Positions 17,572 through 26,568 of a stretch of DNA of 62,592 nt are shown here, piece by piece (the first letter of the stretch is position 1; every line of letters starts with the position of its first letter). The position numbers and the translations under genes are program-made. The notes beneath the pieces are model-generated. The model was not told the DNA's origin, did not search any database, and saw only the letters and a list, made by a program, of their open reading frames with translations. This DNA is from Verrucomicrobiales bacterium (GTDB lineage: Bacteria > Verrucomicrobiota > Verrucomicrobiia > Verrucomicrobiales > DEV007): the NCBI GenBank assembly GCA_029233965.1, contig JARGOP010000015.1:1-62592 (forward strand), given 5' to 3'.

Positions 17572-18948
17572 TCACGCCAGAATCGCCCTGGCGACAGTGC
17601 CATGGACGTCCGTGAGACGGAAGTCGCGACCGGCGTGGCGGAAGGTGAGGGCTTCGTGATCCAGTCCCATGAGATGTAAGATAGTGGCATGCAGGTCGTG
17701 AACGTGCATTTTATCTCTCTCCGCGTAATAACCGTAGTCATCCGTCGCTCCGTAGGCGAGCCCGCCTTTGACGCCTCCACCCGCCATCCAGACGGTGAAT
17801 CCGTGGGGGTTGTGGTCCCGTCCGTTTCCGCCCTGCGCGGTGGGGGTCCGACCGAATTCTCCGCCCCAGATAACGAGCGTGTCTTCGAGCATTCCCCGTG
17901 ATTTCAGATCCTTGAGGAGTCCGGCGATCGGCTTATCCACCTCGGCTGCGTTCTTGGTATGTCCCTGGTAGAGATTGGAATGCTGATCCCACTGCACTTC
18001 GCTATCGGAATGTGTCACCTGAACGAAACGGACCCCGCGTTCGCAGAAACGACGCGCAAGCAGGCACTGCCGTCCGAAATCCTCAGTGACCGGATCATCG
18101 ATGCCGTAGAGTTTCTGCGTGATCTCCGTTTCACCGGAGAGGTCCTGCGCATCGGGCATTGAGGTTTGCATGCGGTAGGCGAGTTCGAAAGAGCTGAGGC
18201 GGGCGTTCAGGGCCTCGACTTCAGGTTTTTCGGCGACGCTTCGCTCATTCATTTTCCGAAGAAAATCGAGCTGCTTCCGCTGGTCTTTGCCGATCACAGC
18301 CGGAGGGGTGATGTGCTTGACCCTCGCCTGGAGCGAAGAGGAACTCGCCGTGCCCATCGGGGTACCCTGGCAGTGCTGGGGGAGAAACGCGGAGCCCCAG
18401 TTGTTCACACCGCCATGGGCGAGGGTCGGGCAAATCGTGATGAATGAGGGAAGGTTCCGGTTTTCTGAGCCGAGTCCGTAGACGATCCACGACCCCATGC
18501 TCGGGCGGACAAAGGTGTCGCTCCCCGTGTGCAGTTTCAGCATGGCTCCTCCATGGGCCGGATTCGTGCCGTGAACGCCTCTGAGGATACAGAGGTCATC
18601 GATGCATTGCGCCACGTTCGGAAAGAGGTCACTCACGGGCAGGCCGCTTTCACCGTATTGCTTGAACTGCCAGGGTGATTTAAGGAGATTGCCCTGCTTC
18701 GCAAAGGTGACGCGAGGGAGTTCGAAAGGAGGGGGCTTGCCGTGATCCCGGTCGAGCATGGGCTTCGGATCGAAGGTGTCGATGTGCGACGGACCTCCTT
18801 TCATGAAAAGGAAAATCACTCTCTTGGCCCGGGCCGGAAAATGGGGACGCGGACTGCTCCCGGAAGCGAGCAGTGACTGGAACGCGACCTGACCGAAACC
18901 GAGGGCGGCGGTCCCGAGAAATTCACGGCGCTGGAGGAGGGGGCTCAC
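17572..18948 (-). CDS. DUF1501 secreted protein (sulfatase-like fold)
   Basis: This 458-residue DUF1501 protein begins with a twin-arginine-like leader (QRREFLGTAALGFG, Arg7-Arg8), suggesting Tat export. It continues RVIFLFMKGGPSHIDTFDPK, the family's first metal-like motif. Near the end GGEFGRTPTAQGG and GRDHNPHGF supply the second. The frame stays open upstream into the preceding gene, but GTG at 18948 overlaps that gene's TGA (GTGA) and places the leader correctly. DUF1501 proteins have an alkaline-phosphatase-like fold of unknown activity. They are almost always coupled, as here, to a DUF1549/DUF1553 cytochrome. Confidence 0.92.
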   Translation of the reverse strand: MSPLLQRREFLGTAALGFGQVAFQSLLASGSSPRPHFPARAKRVIFLFMKGGPSHIDTFDPKPMLDRDHGKPPPFELPRVTFAKQGNLLKSPWQFKQYGESGLPVSDLFPNVAQCIDDLCILRGVHGTNPAHGGAMLKLHTGSDTFVRPSMGSWIVYGLGSENRNLPSFITICPTLAHGGVNNWGSAFLPQHCQGTPMGTASSSSLQARVKHITPPAVIGKDQRKQLDFLRKMNERSVAEKPEVEALNARLSSFELAYRMQTSMPDAQDLSGETEITQKLYGIDDPVTEDFGRQCLLARRFCERGVRFVQVTHSDSEVQWDQHSNLYQGHTKNAAEVDKPIAGLLKDLKSRGMLEDTLVIWGGEFGRTPTAQGGNGRDHNPHGFTVWMAGGGVKGGLAYGATDDYGYYAERDKMHVHDLHATILHLMGLDHEALTFRHAGRDFRLTDVHGTVARAILA

Positions 18949-21701
18949 TGGAGATAGACAAACTGGTTGGAGGCGAGGAGGCTCTGACAGAAGAGGGACC
19001 ACTGCTGCGGCGAATCCGGTGCCTCGTTGAGAAACCCGGCGGACATCGCCATTTCGTCGGCGCTGGGCAATTTCCCGAAGGCAAGCTGCCACGCCCGTTC
19101 GATGCGGTTGGTGAGCGTTTTTTCCTCCCGCATGATCCGGGAGGCAAAGGCGGAGGAACTGTCGGTCATGAGCGCAGAATTCATGAGCAAAAGCGCCTGG
19201 GGAGCGATCACAGTGGAGGGGCGGTTTCCTGTCGGCATCGTCGGATCCGGATAGTCGAAGAGGTGGAGCCAATCGTAAACGTGATTGCGAACGATGGGGA
19301 GATAGGCGGTTCGACGGAGTGAATCGTAGGAGGTGTGATCTTTCGAAGTGTGATTGAACACCATCTGGCGATTGCGGAGCGGGATCGTTTTCCCTCCCAT
19401 TTCAGGATCGAGGCGCCCGGAAACATGGAGAATCGAGTCACGGATCGCTTCCGCTTCCAGTCTGCGAACGGGAAAGAAGCTGAGGAGTCGGTTCTCAGGA
19501 TCGGCCTCCGGATCCCGTGACGGCAGAGGATCCGAGGAGCGACCGTAGGTGTCGGAGAGAAGAATAAGGCGGTTGAGCTCCTTGATGCTCCAGCCGTTTT
19601 CGACAAACCGGTTCGCAAGGTAATCGAGCAATTCCGGATGACTGGGTTTCCCGCCGAGAACGCCGAAATTCTCGGTTGTCGGGACAAGGCCCTCTCCAAA
19701 ATGCCAGCGCCAGACGCGATTCACGATGACGCGTGCGGTGAGGGGGTGCTCAGGACGCGCCATCCAATGGGCGAGCTCGAGTCGGCCGCTCGAGGACTTG
19801 GGGAAATGGATCTCTTCATGGCCAAAGACAGCGGGGACGGCGCGGGGCACGGGATCGCCGAGGCTGAAATGATTGCCGCGAATGTGAATCGGAAGCGTGT
19901 CTTCGATTTCTTCGCGGTCGGTGAGGCCCATCGCGCCCGGATAGTCCGGCGAACTGCTTTCGAGCACACGGGCTTCATCGGAGAGACGATCATATTCCGC
20001 GAGATCAGCTTCGGAAAAGGCATGTTCGGGCTTGGCGGGGACGGCGAGAAATCCGGAAGCATCGAAGAGGGCGGCGCGGAAGGCTTCGAGAGTTTCATCA
20101 GGGAGAGCCTTTGCCTTGGGATCTTCTTTCTGTAACTCGGAGAACTTGAGGACAGCGGTTCCGAATCTGTCTTCGTAGAATTTTATCATGCCCTCGCGAT
20201 CGTTCGCTTCCCGGAACTTCCACCAGGGGCCGAAGACCTCCGACTTCATGTGATTATCGAGATGACGCCTTGAGTGGTACAGGATGCGGGGATGAAGGTC
20301 CGCTTTCGCCGCGACCTCCGATACCGTCTTCAAAGAATCATCAGCCGTGAAATCGAAACAGGCCGCGAGGTAGGCGACGGCTTTGCTGCGTGCTTCTCCC
20401 CGCAGGCGAACCGTCACGTCGCTCTTGTATTTGGCGGCGGCCTTTTTCGCTTCACTGATTGCCGCATCGATTGCTTTGAATTTCTCCTTCTCCGCTTCGG
20501 TGGAGAAGTCGTGCTCATACCAGTGCTTGATGGCTCCGGTATTGGTTTCGCCAAAACTCTCCGAGTTCTTAAAGATCGCAGCGAGAGAGTAGTAATCCGA
20601 ATGAAGAATGGGATCGAATTTGTGATCGTGGCATCGCGCACACCCGAGCGTCAGACCCATGAACGCTTTGCCGGTCGTGTCGAGTTGCTCGTCGATTACG
20701 TCCATGACGAGCTTCTCCCGATCAGGCTCGGCGAGGACGCGGGCACCGAGGGCGAGGAATCCTGTCGCGATCAGTGACTCTTCGGTCGGGTTTTCAATGA
20801 GATCCCCCGCCAGCTGCTCAACGAGAAAACGGTCGAAGGGTTTGTCTTCATTGAAGGCGGCGATGACGTAGTCGCGATACTTCCACGCGTTCGCGAAGGC
20901 AAGGTTCTCATCCAGCCCGTTTGAGTCGGCGTAGCGGGCGACGTCGAGCCAGTGGCGACCCCAGCGGATTCCGTAGTGAGGAGAGGCAAGGAGGCGATCA
21001 ATCACCGTTGCCTTTGCCGTAGGGGATTGATCCGCGAGAAAAGACTCCAGTTCCTCCGGCGTCGAAGGCAGGCCGATCAGGTCGAAAGTGACGCGTCGAA
21101 GCCAGGTTTCCCTGGAGGCGGAATCCACCGCAGCCAGTCCGCTTTCTTCCAGCGCGGTATCAATGAAATAATCAACGGGGTGAACTCCTTCCGGAACCTC
21201 AGGTTTTTCCCGATCTTTGAATGACCAGAACTCCCGTCCCTTTTCCGGGTCCATCCCTGTCGGTGCGGGTGCAGCATCCTTGAGCTCGGGTCGCGGGTCA
21301 GGTGCCCCCATTTCTATCCACGTTTCCAGATCGCGAACCTCCGCTTCAGAGAGCGGTGACTTCGGAGGCATCTGCAGATCACGGTTGTGATACCGCACCG
21401 CTTCAATGAGGAGGCTTTTGTCCGGTTCGCCCGGCACGATTACAATCTCTCCATGGTCACCCCCGGCCCGAAACGAGGCCGGAGAGTGCATCGAGAGCCC
21501 GCCTTTCACATCCTTTTCCGTCGCATCGTGACAGCGAAAGCAATTCTCGACGAGAAGAGGGCGGATCTTCCGCTCGAAAAACTCAGTCTCCGCCGCCGTG
21601 ATTTCGGTAGCGAAGGCAGAAAAGGAGGGAGCAAGTGACAGGAATGCGCAAGCTGCCCGGAGGAAACTCGAAGAAAGCCCGGATTTTCTTTCGCGTATCA
21701 C
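18945..21701 (-). CDS. PVC-type cytochrome with DUF1549 and DUF1553
   Basis: This 918-residue secreted protein has a signal peptide (about 1-31) and an N-terminal planctomycete-type cytochrome c domain with the heme motif CFRCH (54-58). DUF1549 follows, then a second cysteine/histidine motif (CARCHDHKFDP), then DUF1553 (DRLLS, FGEGLVPTTENFGVLG, LSDTYGRSS). The family is expanded in Planctomycetes and Verrucomicrobia and is thought to act with DUF1501 partners in carbohydrate degradation, though its reaction is undefined. It is the first gene of the pair and overlaps DUF1501 by 4 bases. Its divergent promoter faces glcD. Confidence 0.93.
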   Translation of the reverse strand: MIRERKSGLSSSFLRAACAFLSLAPSFSAFATEITAAETEFFERKIRPLLVENCFRCHDATEKDVKGGLSMHSPASFRAGGDHGEIVIVPGEPDKSLLIEAVRYHNRDLQMPPKSPLSEAEVRDLETWIEMGAPDPRPELKDAAPAPTGMDPEKGREFWSFKDREKPEVPEGVHPVDYFIDTALEESGLAAVDSASRETWLRRVTFDLIGLPSTPEELESFLADQSPTAKATVIDRLLASPHYGIRWGRHWLDVARYADSNGLDENLAFANAWKYRDYVIAAFNEDKPFDRFLVEQLAGDLIENPTEESLIATGFLALGARVLAEPDREKLVMDVIDEQLDTTGKAFMGLTLGCARCHDHKFDPILHSDYYSLAAIFKNSESFGETNTGAIKHWYEHDFSTEAEKEKFKAIDAAISEAKKAAAKYKSDVTVRLRGEARSKAVAYLAACFDFTADDSLKTVSEVAAKADLHPRILYHSRRHLDNHMKSEVFGPWWKFREANDREGMIKFYEDRFGTAVLKFSELQKEDPKAKALPDETLEAFRAALFDASGFLAVPAKPEHAFSEADLAEYDRLSDEARVLESSSPDYPGAMGLTDREEIEDTLPIHIRGNHFSLGDPVPRAVPAVFGHEEIHFPKSSSGRLELAHWMARPEHPLTARVIVNRVWRWHFGEGLVPTTENFGVLGGKPSHPELLDYLANRFVENGWSIKELNRLILLSDTYGRSSDPLPSRDPEADPENRLLSFFPVRRLEAEAIRDSILHVSGRLDPEMGGKTIPLRNRQMVFNHTSKDHTSYDSLRRTAYLPIVRNHVYDWLHLFDYPDPTMPTGNRPSTVIAPQALLLMNSALMTDSSSAFASRIMREEKTLTNRIERAWQLAFGKLPSADEMAMSAGFLNEAPDSPQQWSLFCQSLLASNQFVYLQ

Positions 21702-21804
21702 TGGTCAAGACTATACCGAACCGTTAAGAATGAAGCGATGGCGCAATGGGGGGATGCCTCCGGGGGAGCATTCGATGATCCGTCTGTTGCGCCTTCGGAA
21801 TTAT

Positions 21805-21816
21805 ATTGTATACAAT
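21805..21816. promoter_or_regulatory. 12-bp perfect palindrome upstream of glcD
   Basis: ATTGTATACAAT is a perfect palindrome ending 7 bases before the glcD ATG. It has the TTGT-AT-ACAA layout seen at GntR-family (FCD type) operators, such as regulators of hexuronate, lactate and glycolate genes. AT-rich sequence directly upstream could hold the -10 element. Operator function is an inference. Confidence 0.5.
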
Positions 21817-21823
21817 CTGCAGA

Positions 21824-23239
21824 ATGGCTTTGCTTCAATCTGAACCTATCGCGCTGATCGATCAGCTCAAGACTGTCGTCGGGGACGGGGATTTACTCAC
21901 CGAACCTGAGGATTTGATCCCGTACGGATTCGATGGCACGGCGGCGATGAAGCACGCGGCGACCTGTGTCGTGACTCCGCGAACCGTGAAAGAAGTGGCC
22001 TCGATTGTCAAAATTGCGGGAGCTGCCGGTGTTCCTGTCGTGACGCGAGGTTCCGGGACGGGCCTGTCCGGTGGAAGCATTCCCGTGGATGGGGGCATCG
22101 TGCTTTGCCTCGTGAACATGGATGAGATCATCGAACTCGATCCGGCGAATTTGACGATCCTCTGCGAGACCGGAGTGATCACGAAAGCGATTGACGATGC
22201 GGCGCATCCACACGGCTTGTTCTACCCGCCGGATCCCGGCTCCATGAAAATTTCCACGATCGGAGGGAATGTCGCGAACAATTCCGGGGGCCTTCGCGGG
22301 CTCAAGTATGGTGTGACCCGTGACTACGTCATGGGATTGGAAGTCGTTCTTCCCTCCGGCGAAGTGGCCTGGCTCGGCTCAAAGTGCGTCAAAGATGTCG
22401 CGGGGTATTCGATGAAAGATCTTTTCGTCGGATCGGAGGGAACGCTGGGCATTATCACGAAGGTGCTCCTGAAGCTGGTTCCGCGACCGAAGGCGCGGCG
22501 GACGCTGCTCGCTTCGTTTGATTCCATGGAAGCTGCGGCCAGGACGGTTTCTCAGATCATCGAAAAGCAGATCATTCCCTGCACCCTGGAGTTTCTCGAC
22601 CGGAAAACCTGCGGATGCGTCGAGGATTATGCCAGGGTCGGTCTCCCGACGGAGGCCGCCGCGGTTGTGCTGATGGAGTCCGACGGTCCGGAGAGCGTCG
22701 TGGAGGAGGAGGGGGATGCGATGGCGGCGATTGCGGAAGCCAACGGAGCGATCAAGGTCGAAAAGGCAAAGGATGATGCTCATGCGACACGACTGGCGAC
22801 AGCGCGGCGCACGGCCTTTTCTGCGCTCGCAAGGATTCGTCCGACCACCATTCTTGAGGATGTCACGGTGCCGCGGAGCCGGCTTGTCGAAATCGTGAAT
22901 TTCGTCGAGGAGGTCGGGAAAAAGCATCGGCTTGAGATCGCGACCTTTGGACACTTCGGTGACGGGAACGTGCATCCGACGATCCTTACGGATGAAACCG
23001 ACAAGAAGGAGATGGAGCGGGTCGAGCACGCCCTTTCCGATATTTTTGACAAGACCATCGAGCTTGGCGGAACCATCACCGGTGAGCATGGAGTCGGCCT
23101 GGCGAAGAAACCATTCCTCCCGCGCCAGTTTTCAGAGGCGAGCTACCAGTTGATGAAGCAGGTGAAGCAGGCACTCGATCCGGCGGGGCTCTTGAATCCC
23201 GGTAAAATCTTTGATCTTCCTGAGACCAAGGTGTCATGA
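21824..23239 (+). CDS. glcD: Glycolate/D-lactate dehydrogenase FAD subunit
   Basis: This 471-residue FAD-linked oxidase is of GlcD type. The PCMH FAD-binding domain includes GTGLSGGSIPVDGGIVL and NVANNSGGLRGLKYGVT. The C-terminal domain carries HFGDGNVHPTIL and GEHGVGLAKK. It oxidises glycolate (or D-lactate) to the keto acid and passes electrons on. A TTG 18 bases upstream lies inside a palindrome, so the ATG at 21824 is preferred. It overlaps glcF by 4 bases (ATGA). No glcE is present, so this looks like a two-subunit version. Confidence 0.92.
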   Translation: MALLQSEPIALIDQLKTVVGDGDLLTEPEDLIPYGFDGTAAMKHAATCVVTPRTVKEVASIVKIAGAAGVPVVTRGSGTGLSGGSIPVDGGIVLCLVNMDEIIELDPANLTILCETGVITKAIDDAAHPHGLFYPPDPGSMKISTIGGNVANNSGGLRGLKYGVTRDYVMGLEVVLPSGEVAWLGSKCVKDVAGYSMKDLFVGSEGTLGIITKVLLKLVPRPKARRTLLASFDSMEAAARTVSQIIEKQIIPCTLEFLDRKTCGCVEDYARVGLPTEAAAVVLMESDGPESVVEEEGDAMAAIAEANGAIKVEKAKDDAHATRLATARRTAFSALARIRPTTILEDVTVPRSRLVEIVNFVEEVGKKHRLEIATFGHFGDGNVHPTILTDETDKKEMERVEHALSDIFDKTIELGGTITGEHGVGLAKKPFLPRQFSEASYQLMKQVKQALDPAGLLNPGKIFDLPETKVS

Positions 23240-24552
23240 GCGAAGCAAAGACCCTGACACCACTCAAATATCTCGGTGACCTCGACTACTCCGTCGTCCA
23301 GCAATGCATGCACTGCGGCATGTGCCTGCCGAGCTGTCCGACCTACCTTGAGACGAAGAAAGAGCGGAACAGCCCGCGCGGTCGCATTGCCCTGATGCGT
23401 TCGATTGCCGACGGCGAACTCAAGGTAACGAAAGAGTTTGGTGAGGAAATGTATTATTGTCTCGGCTGCCTCGCCTGCACCACGGCCTGTCCTGCCGGGG
23501 TGAATTATCCGGAGCTGTTCGAAAATGCGAGAGCTGAGGTAGAGCATCAGGGAGTGCTCTTCAATCCGGAGCGCCGATTCTGGCGATGGCTCACGCTGAA
23601 TCAGCTTTTCTCCAAGCCGCGCCTGCTCCGGGCTGTAGGGCGACTTCTCTGGTTGTATCAAGTCAGCGGGCTTTCCTGGTTGGTCAGGAAAAGCGGGCTC
23701 CTTTGGCTGGCGCCGAAGAATCTCCGGGAACTCGAGCCGAGCACGCCGGTGGTGCAGCGCCGGTTTTCGGATGAGCTGATTGAGGAATCGGAAGCGCCTT
23801 CGGGAATTCGATACCGGGTTGGATTGCTCACCGGATGTGTGCAGGATCTCATTTTCCCGGACGTAAACCGGGCGACGGCTGACGTTCTTCTTGAAAATGG
23901 ATGCGAAGTGACGACGCCGCGTTTGCAGGGCTGTTGCGGATCGCTCCATGCGCACAACGGGGATCTCGATCAGGCGGCGGAACGCGCGAGAGCATTGCTG
24001 GATCGTTTCGATCTCTCGTCGCTGGACGCGATCATTACCAACGCAGCAGGCTGTGGCTCTCACCTCAAGCATTTCTCCAATCTGCTCAGGGATGACGCTG
24101 CCTACGCAACAAAGGCGGCGGAGTGGGATCAGAAGGTGAAGGACATTTCGGAGTGGCTCGTCGCAATCGATTTCCGGAAGCCTTCCAAGAGCGACACGGG
24201 TGAAGCAGTCACGGCGACTTATCACGAGGCCTGCCACCTGTGCCATGGCCAGGGGATTTCCAGTCAGCCGCGCGAACTGCTGAAATCGATTCCGGGACTG
24301 GAGCTGGTGGAACTGGAGAACGCGACCGATTGCTGTGGCAGTGCCGGCATTTACAACATCACACAACCGGAGCAGGCGGGAAAACTGCAGAAGGCAAAGG
24401 TCGCTTCTTTGCAAAAGACCGGCGCTTCTCTCGTTGCGACAGCGAATCCGGGATGCCACCTGCAGATTCAGAACGGTCTCGGTGATTCCGCGACCGTGAT
24501 TCATCCTGTCACGCTCCTTGCTGATGCGTATCGTAAGGAAAGAAAATCATGA
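23236..24552 (+). CDS. glcF: Glycolate dehydrogenase iron-sulfur subunit
   Basis: This 438-residue protein has two 4Fe-4S motifs near the N-terminus: CMHCGMCLPSC (C24, C27, C30, C34) and CLGCLACTTAC (C75, C78, C81, C85). Two CCG-type domains follow (GCCGSLHAHNGD and CCGSAGIYNIT regions), as in GlcF and heterodisulfide reductase relatives. It takes electrons from GlcD to the quinone pool. It is coupled to both neighbours by ATGA overlaps. Confidence 0.92.
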   Translation: MSEAKTLTPLKYLGDLDYSVVQQCMHCGMCLPSCPTYLETKKERNSPRGRIALMRSIADGELKVTKEFGEEMYYCLGCLACTTACPAGVNYPELFENARAEVEHQGVLFNPERRFWRWLTLNQLFSKPRLLRAVGRLLWLYQVSGLSWLVRKSGLLWLAPKNLRELEPSTPVVQRRFSDELIEESEAPSGIRYRVGLLTGCVQDLIFPDVNRATADVLLENGCEVTTPRLQGCCGSLHAHNGDLDQAAERARALLDRFDLSSLDAIITNAAGCGSHLKHFSNLLRDDAAYATKAAEWDQKVKDISEWLVAIDFRKPSKSDTGEAVTATYHEACHLCHGQGISSQPRELLKSIPGLELVELENATDCCGSAGIYNITQPEQAGKLQKAKVASLQKTGASLVATANPGCHLQIQNGLGDSATVIHPVTLLADAYRKERKS

Positions 24553-24983
24553 AAACGTTCTGGTTTAGTCTCCGCCTTGCCTTTGGCGCGCTCTTCATCT
24601 TCAGCGGAGTCATGAAGTTGAAGGATCCGATCTTCTTTGCCGACGTGGTTCGCAACTACCAGCTCATCGGGGATCCCATGGCTCCGGCGATGGCCCTGTT
24701 TGTGCCCTGGATCGAGATCTTTGCCGGCATTGCCGTGATGCTCGACCGCTTTGTCCGCGGCGGCTCTTTTTTACTCACCGCGAGTCTGGTCGTCTTCACC
24801 ATGGCGATCGCCGTCTCATGGATGCGCGGGTTGGACATCACCTGCGGATGTTTCGGGCAGAACGAAGAACTCAACTACCCGGTGAAGATGATGCAGAACT
24901 TCGTCCTCCTCGCTATCGGGATCTCGATCTGGTGGAAGGCTGAGATGGGTGCCTTCAGCAAAAAAGCAGGACGGACGGCCTAG
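24549..24983 (+). CDS. DoxX/MauE-type membrane protein
   Basis: This 144-residue four-helix membrane protein starts with LRLAFGALFIFSGVMKLKDP, the DoxX/MauE pattern. It also carries the paired-cysteine segment ITCGCFGQNEELN typical of MauE-like proteins. That family has been tied to disulfide or redox chemistry and to membrane oxidoreductase maturation. The ATGA overlap with glcF makes it the third gene of the operon, so it may help electron transfer or assembly for the dehydrogenase. This last step is inference. Confidence 0.85.
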   Translation: MKTFWFSLRLAFGALFIFSGVMKLKDPIFFADVVRNYQLIGDPMAPAMALFVPWIEIFAGIAVMLDRFVRGGSFLLTASLVVFTMAIAVSWMRGLDITCGCFGQNEELNYPVKMMQNFVLLAIGISIWWKAEMGAFSKKAGRTA

Positions 24984-25012
24984 CCCGTTTTCACCGGCCG
25001 GGACATTGGAAA

Positions 25013-25031
25013 GACGGACCGGCAGTCCGTC
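25013..25031. terminator. Hairpin between convergent genes
   Basis: A perfect 7-bp stem (25013-25019 with 25025-25031, 5-nt loop) sits between the ends of the glc operon and the convergent phosphodiesterase-like gene. There is no following T-run on either strand, so terminator function is only suggested by position. Confidence 0.35.
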
Positions 25032-25068
25032 GCGCGTTTGGGGAGAACGCGGAAGTCCTTCAGCACGA

Positions 25069-26514
25069 TTACTTTACATCGAGTGTCTCGGTCCCGGCGC
25101 CTTCGGCGGGCTCGATCCCGAGAAGTTTGCACACCGTGGCATGAAACGTGAGCTGGCTGATTTCATCGAGCTCGCCGCTGAGCGGGGAGTTCGGGTAACC
25201 GGCCATGATGACCTGACCTGACATCCGGATCGATTCTTCGACGGGGTAGCCGTAGGCTCCAAAGAATCCCGGCCCTTCTGAAGGATCGAAGACCGGCTCT
25301 TCCGCTTTCTCCTCCGCGAAGGCGTAACCCGTTTTGAGGACGAGGACCCGGTCCCCGGTGCGCTCGTGGAGATAATTCCACTCTTCCGGGAGCTCTTCCT
25401 TTTTCAGGGTCCGGAAATAGATGCGCTTGCTCAGTTCGCCATCGAATTTGTCCACGAAGATTTTCTGCTCACCTTCGGATTCGGGAAGATCCTTGAAGTA
25501 GAGGTTGGCGACGGCATCGTGAGCAACAATGTCGGCGTTGGCCATCATCTCATCTCCGAGGAGGTGGGCGATGTTCACATTCTTATCAAGCTCCGCCATG
25601 CCGTGATCCGTCGAGATGAAGATCACAAGATTCGCGGCCGGCGGCGCGAGCTTGTCCCACTCCGACTGAACGGTGTCGAAAAACGATTTCAAAGCGATGT
25701 CGGTTTTGCCGACCGCGGCATAGGTTTCATCGGCACGCGGCCCGTTCACGAGCCCGGCTTTGTAGATGTCATTGAGCCGGAGCATGACGAGGCGGAGGCG
25801 GTCGCCCCCGTCGGCGGCGGGTTCAGCGCCCTCGGGAACCGAGGCGCGCCAGGCTTCGAGTGCTTTGTTGAGGCGAGCCTCGTCGGTGGCTTCCTCGTCG
25901 TAGGCATCGAGGAAAAGGGAAGCGGGATGATCGCCGGTCTGGTTCTGAGACAGCGGCCAGTCGTGGACCAGCGTCTTGATGCCCTGACGGGTCGCGGTGG
26001 ACCAGATCGGCTCGGCCTGGAGAAACTCTGCATCTTTCGGATTCTTGACCACTTCGCCCGGGGCCAGTCGCAACTGGTCGGCGACGATACCGTGTTTTGA
26101 AGCGGTCACTCCGGTCGCCATGGTCGCATGAGCGGGGTAGGTGAGGCAGGGAAAGCTGGGCCGCATCTTGTTGGTGCCGCTTCCATCGCTGATGAGCTGA
26201 TCGAAGAATGGCGTCTCCGATTTTTCAATGTAATCGCCGCGGAAACCGGGAATACTGATCCAGACCACGACCGGCGGTCCATCTCCCGAACTGGTCTGCT
26301 TCGGAGCCGGCGTATCGGTTGGTTGATCAGTGGTCATCCGCTCATTGGCAGCTTCCATTTGCTTGCGCTGAAAGTCTGCGATGACGGCCTGGGTAGAGCG
26401 GTCCCCATCCATCGCAACCCGCTTGAATTCGAGTTCCTTGCTGCCGCTCCAGAGGAGCATGACAACGAAGGCAAAAAGGATCACCGCGACGAAAGTTACT
26501 AGCGAACGGAACAT
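25069..26514 (-). CDS. Phosphodiesterase/nucleotide-pyrophosphatase-like protein lacking metal ligands
   Basis: This 481-residue protein has an N-terminal membrane anchor (about 5-23) and a type I phosphodiesterase (ENPP) domain. The fold is recognisable from MRPSFPCLTYPAHATMATG (nucleophile-position Thr125) and STDHGMAELD (Asp303, His304). By eye, however, the Asp of the first metal motif is Pro89 (SIPGFR rather than S-x-D-G-F-R). The His in the usual D..GH..GP motif is Leu255 (NDIYKAGLVNGP), and the late His of GxHGY is Tyr421 (GAYGYP). One zinc site should therefore be largely lost. It may be a binding pseudoenzyme or use a different metal arrangement. Confidence 0.84.
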   Translation of the reverse strand: MFRSLVTFVAVILFAFVVMLLWSGSKELEFKRVAMDGDRSTQAVIADFQRKQMEAANERMTTDQPTDTPAPKQTSSGDGPPVVVWISIPGFRGDYIEKSETPFFDQLISDGSGTNKMRPSFPCLTYPAHATMATGVTASKHGIVADQLRLAPGEVVKNPKDAEFLQAEPIWSTATRQGIKTLVHDWPLSQNQTGDHPASLFLDAYDEEATDEARLNKALEAWRASVPEGAEPAADGGDRLRLVMLRLNDIYKAGLVNGPRADETYAAVGKTDIALKSFFDTVQSEWDKLAPPAANLVIFISTDHGMAELDKNVNIAHLLGDEMMANADIVAHDAVANLYFKDLPESEGEQKIFVDKFDGELSKRIYFRTLKKEELPEEWNYLHERTGDRVLVLKTGYAFAEEKAEEPVFDPSEGPGFFGAYGYPVEESIRMSGQVIMAGYPNSPLSGELDEISQLTFHATVCKLLGIEPAEGAGTETLDVK

Positions 26515-26568
26515 AGATCAGTTTTTACTCGAAAAGAACCCGTCGCGCAAGTGGTGGGAGCAGTCAAT

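Noticed and set aside
18949-19272. Long N-terminal extension of the DUF1501 frame
   Set aside because: It overlaps the C-terminal coding of the DUF1553 protein in another frame; the twin-arginine leader begins at the GTG at 18948.
23143-24504. 453-residue antisense frame inside glcF
   Set aside because: GlcF cysteine motifs prove the plus strand; the antisense frame is a codon-bias artefact.
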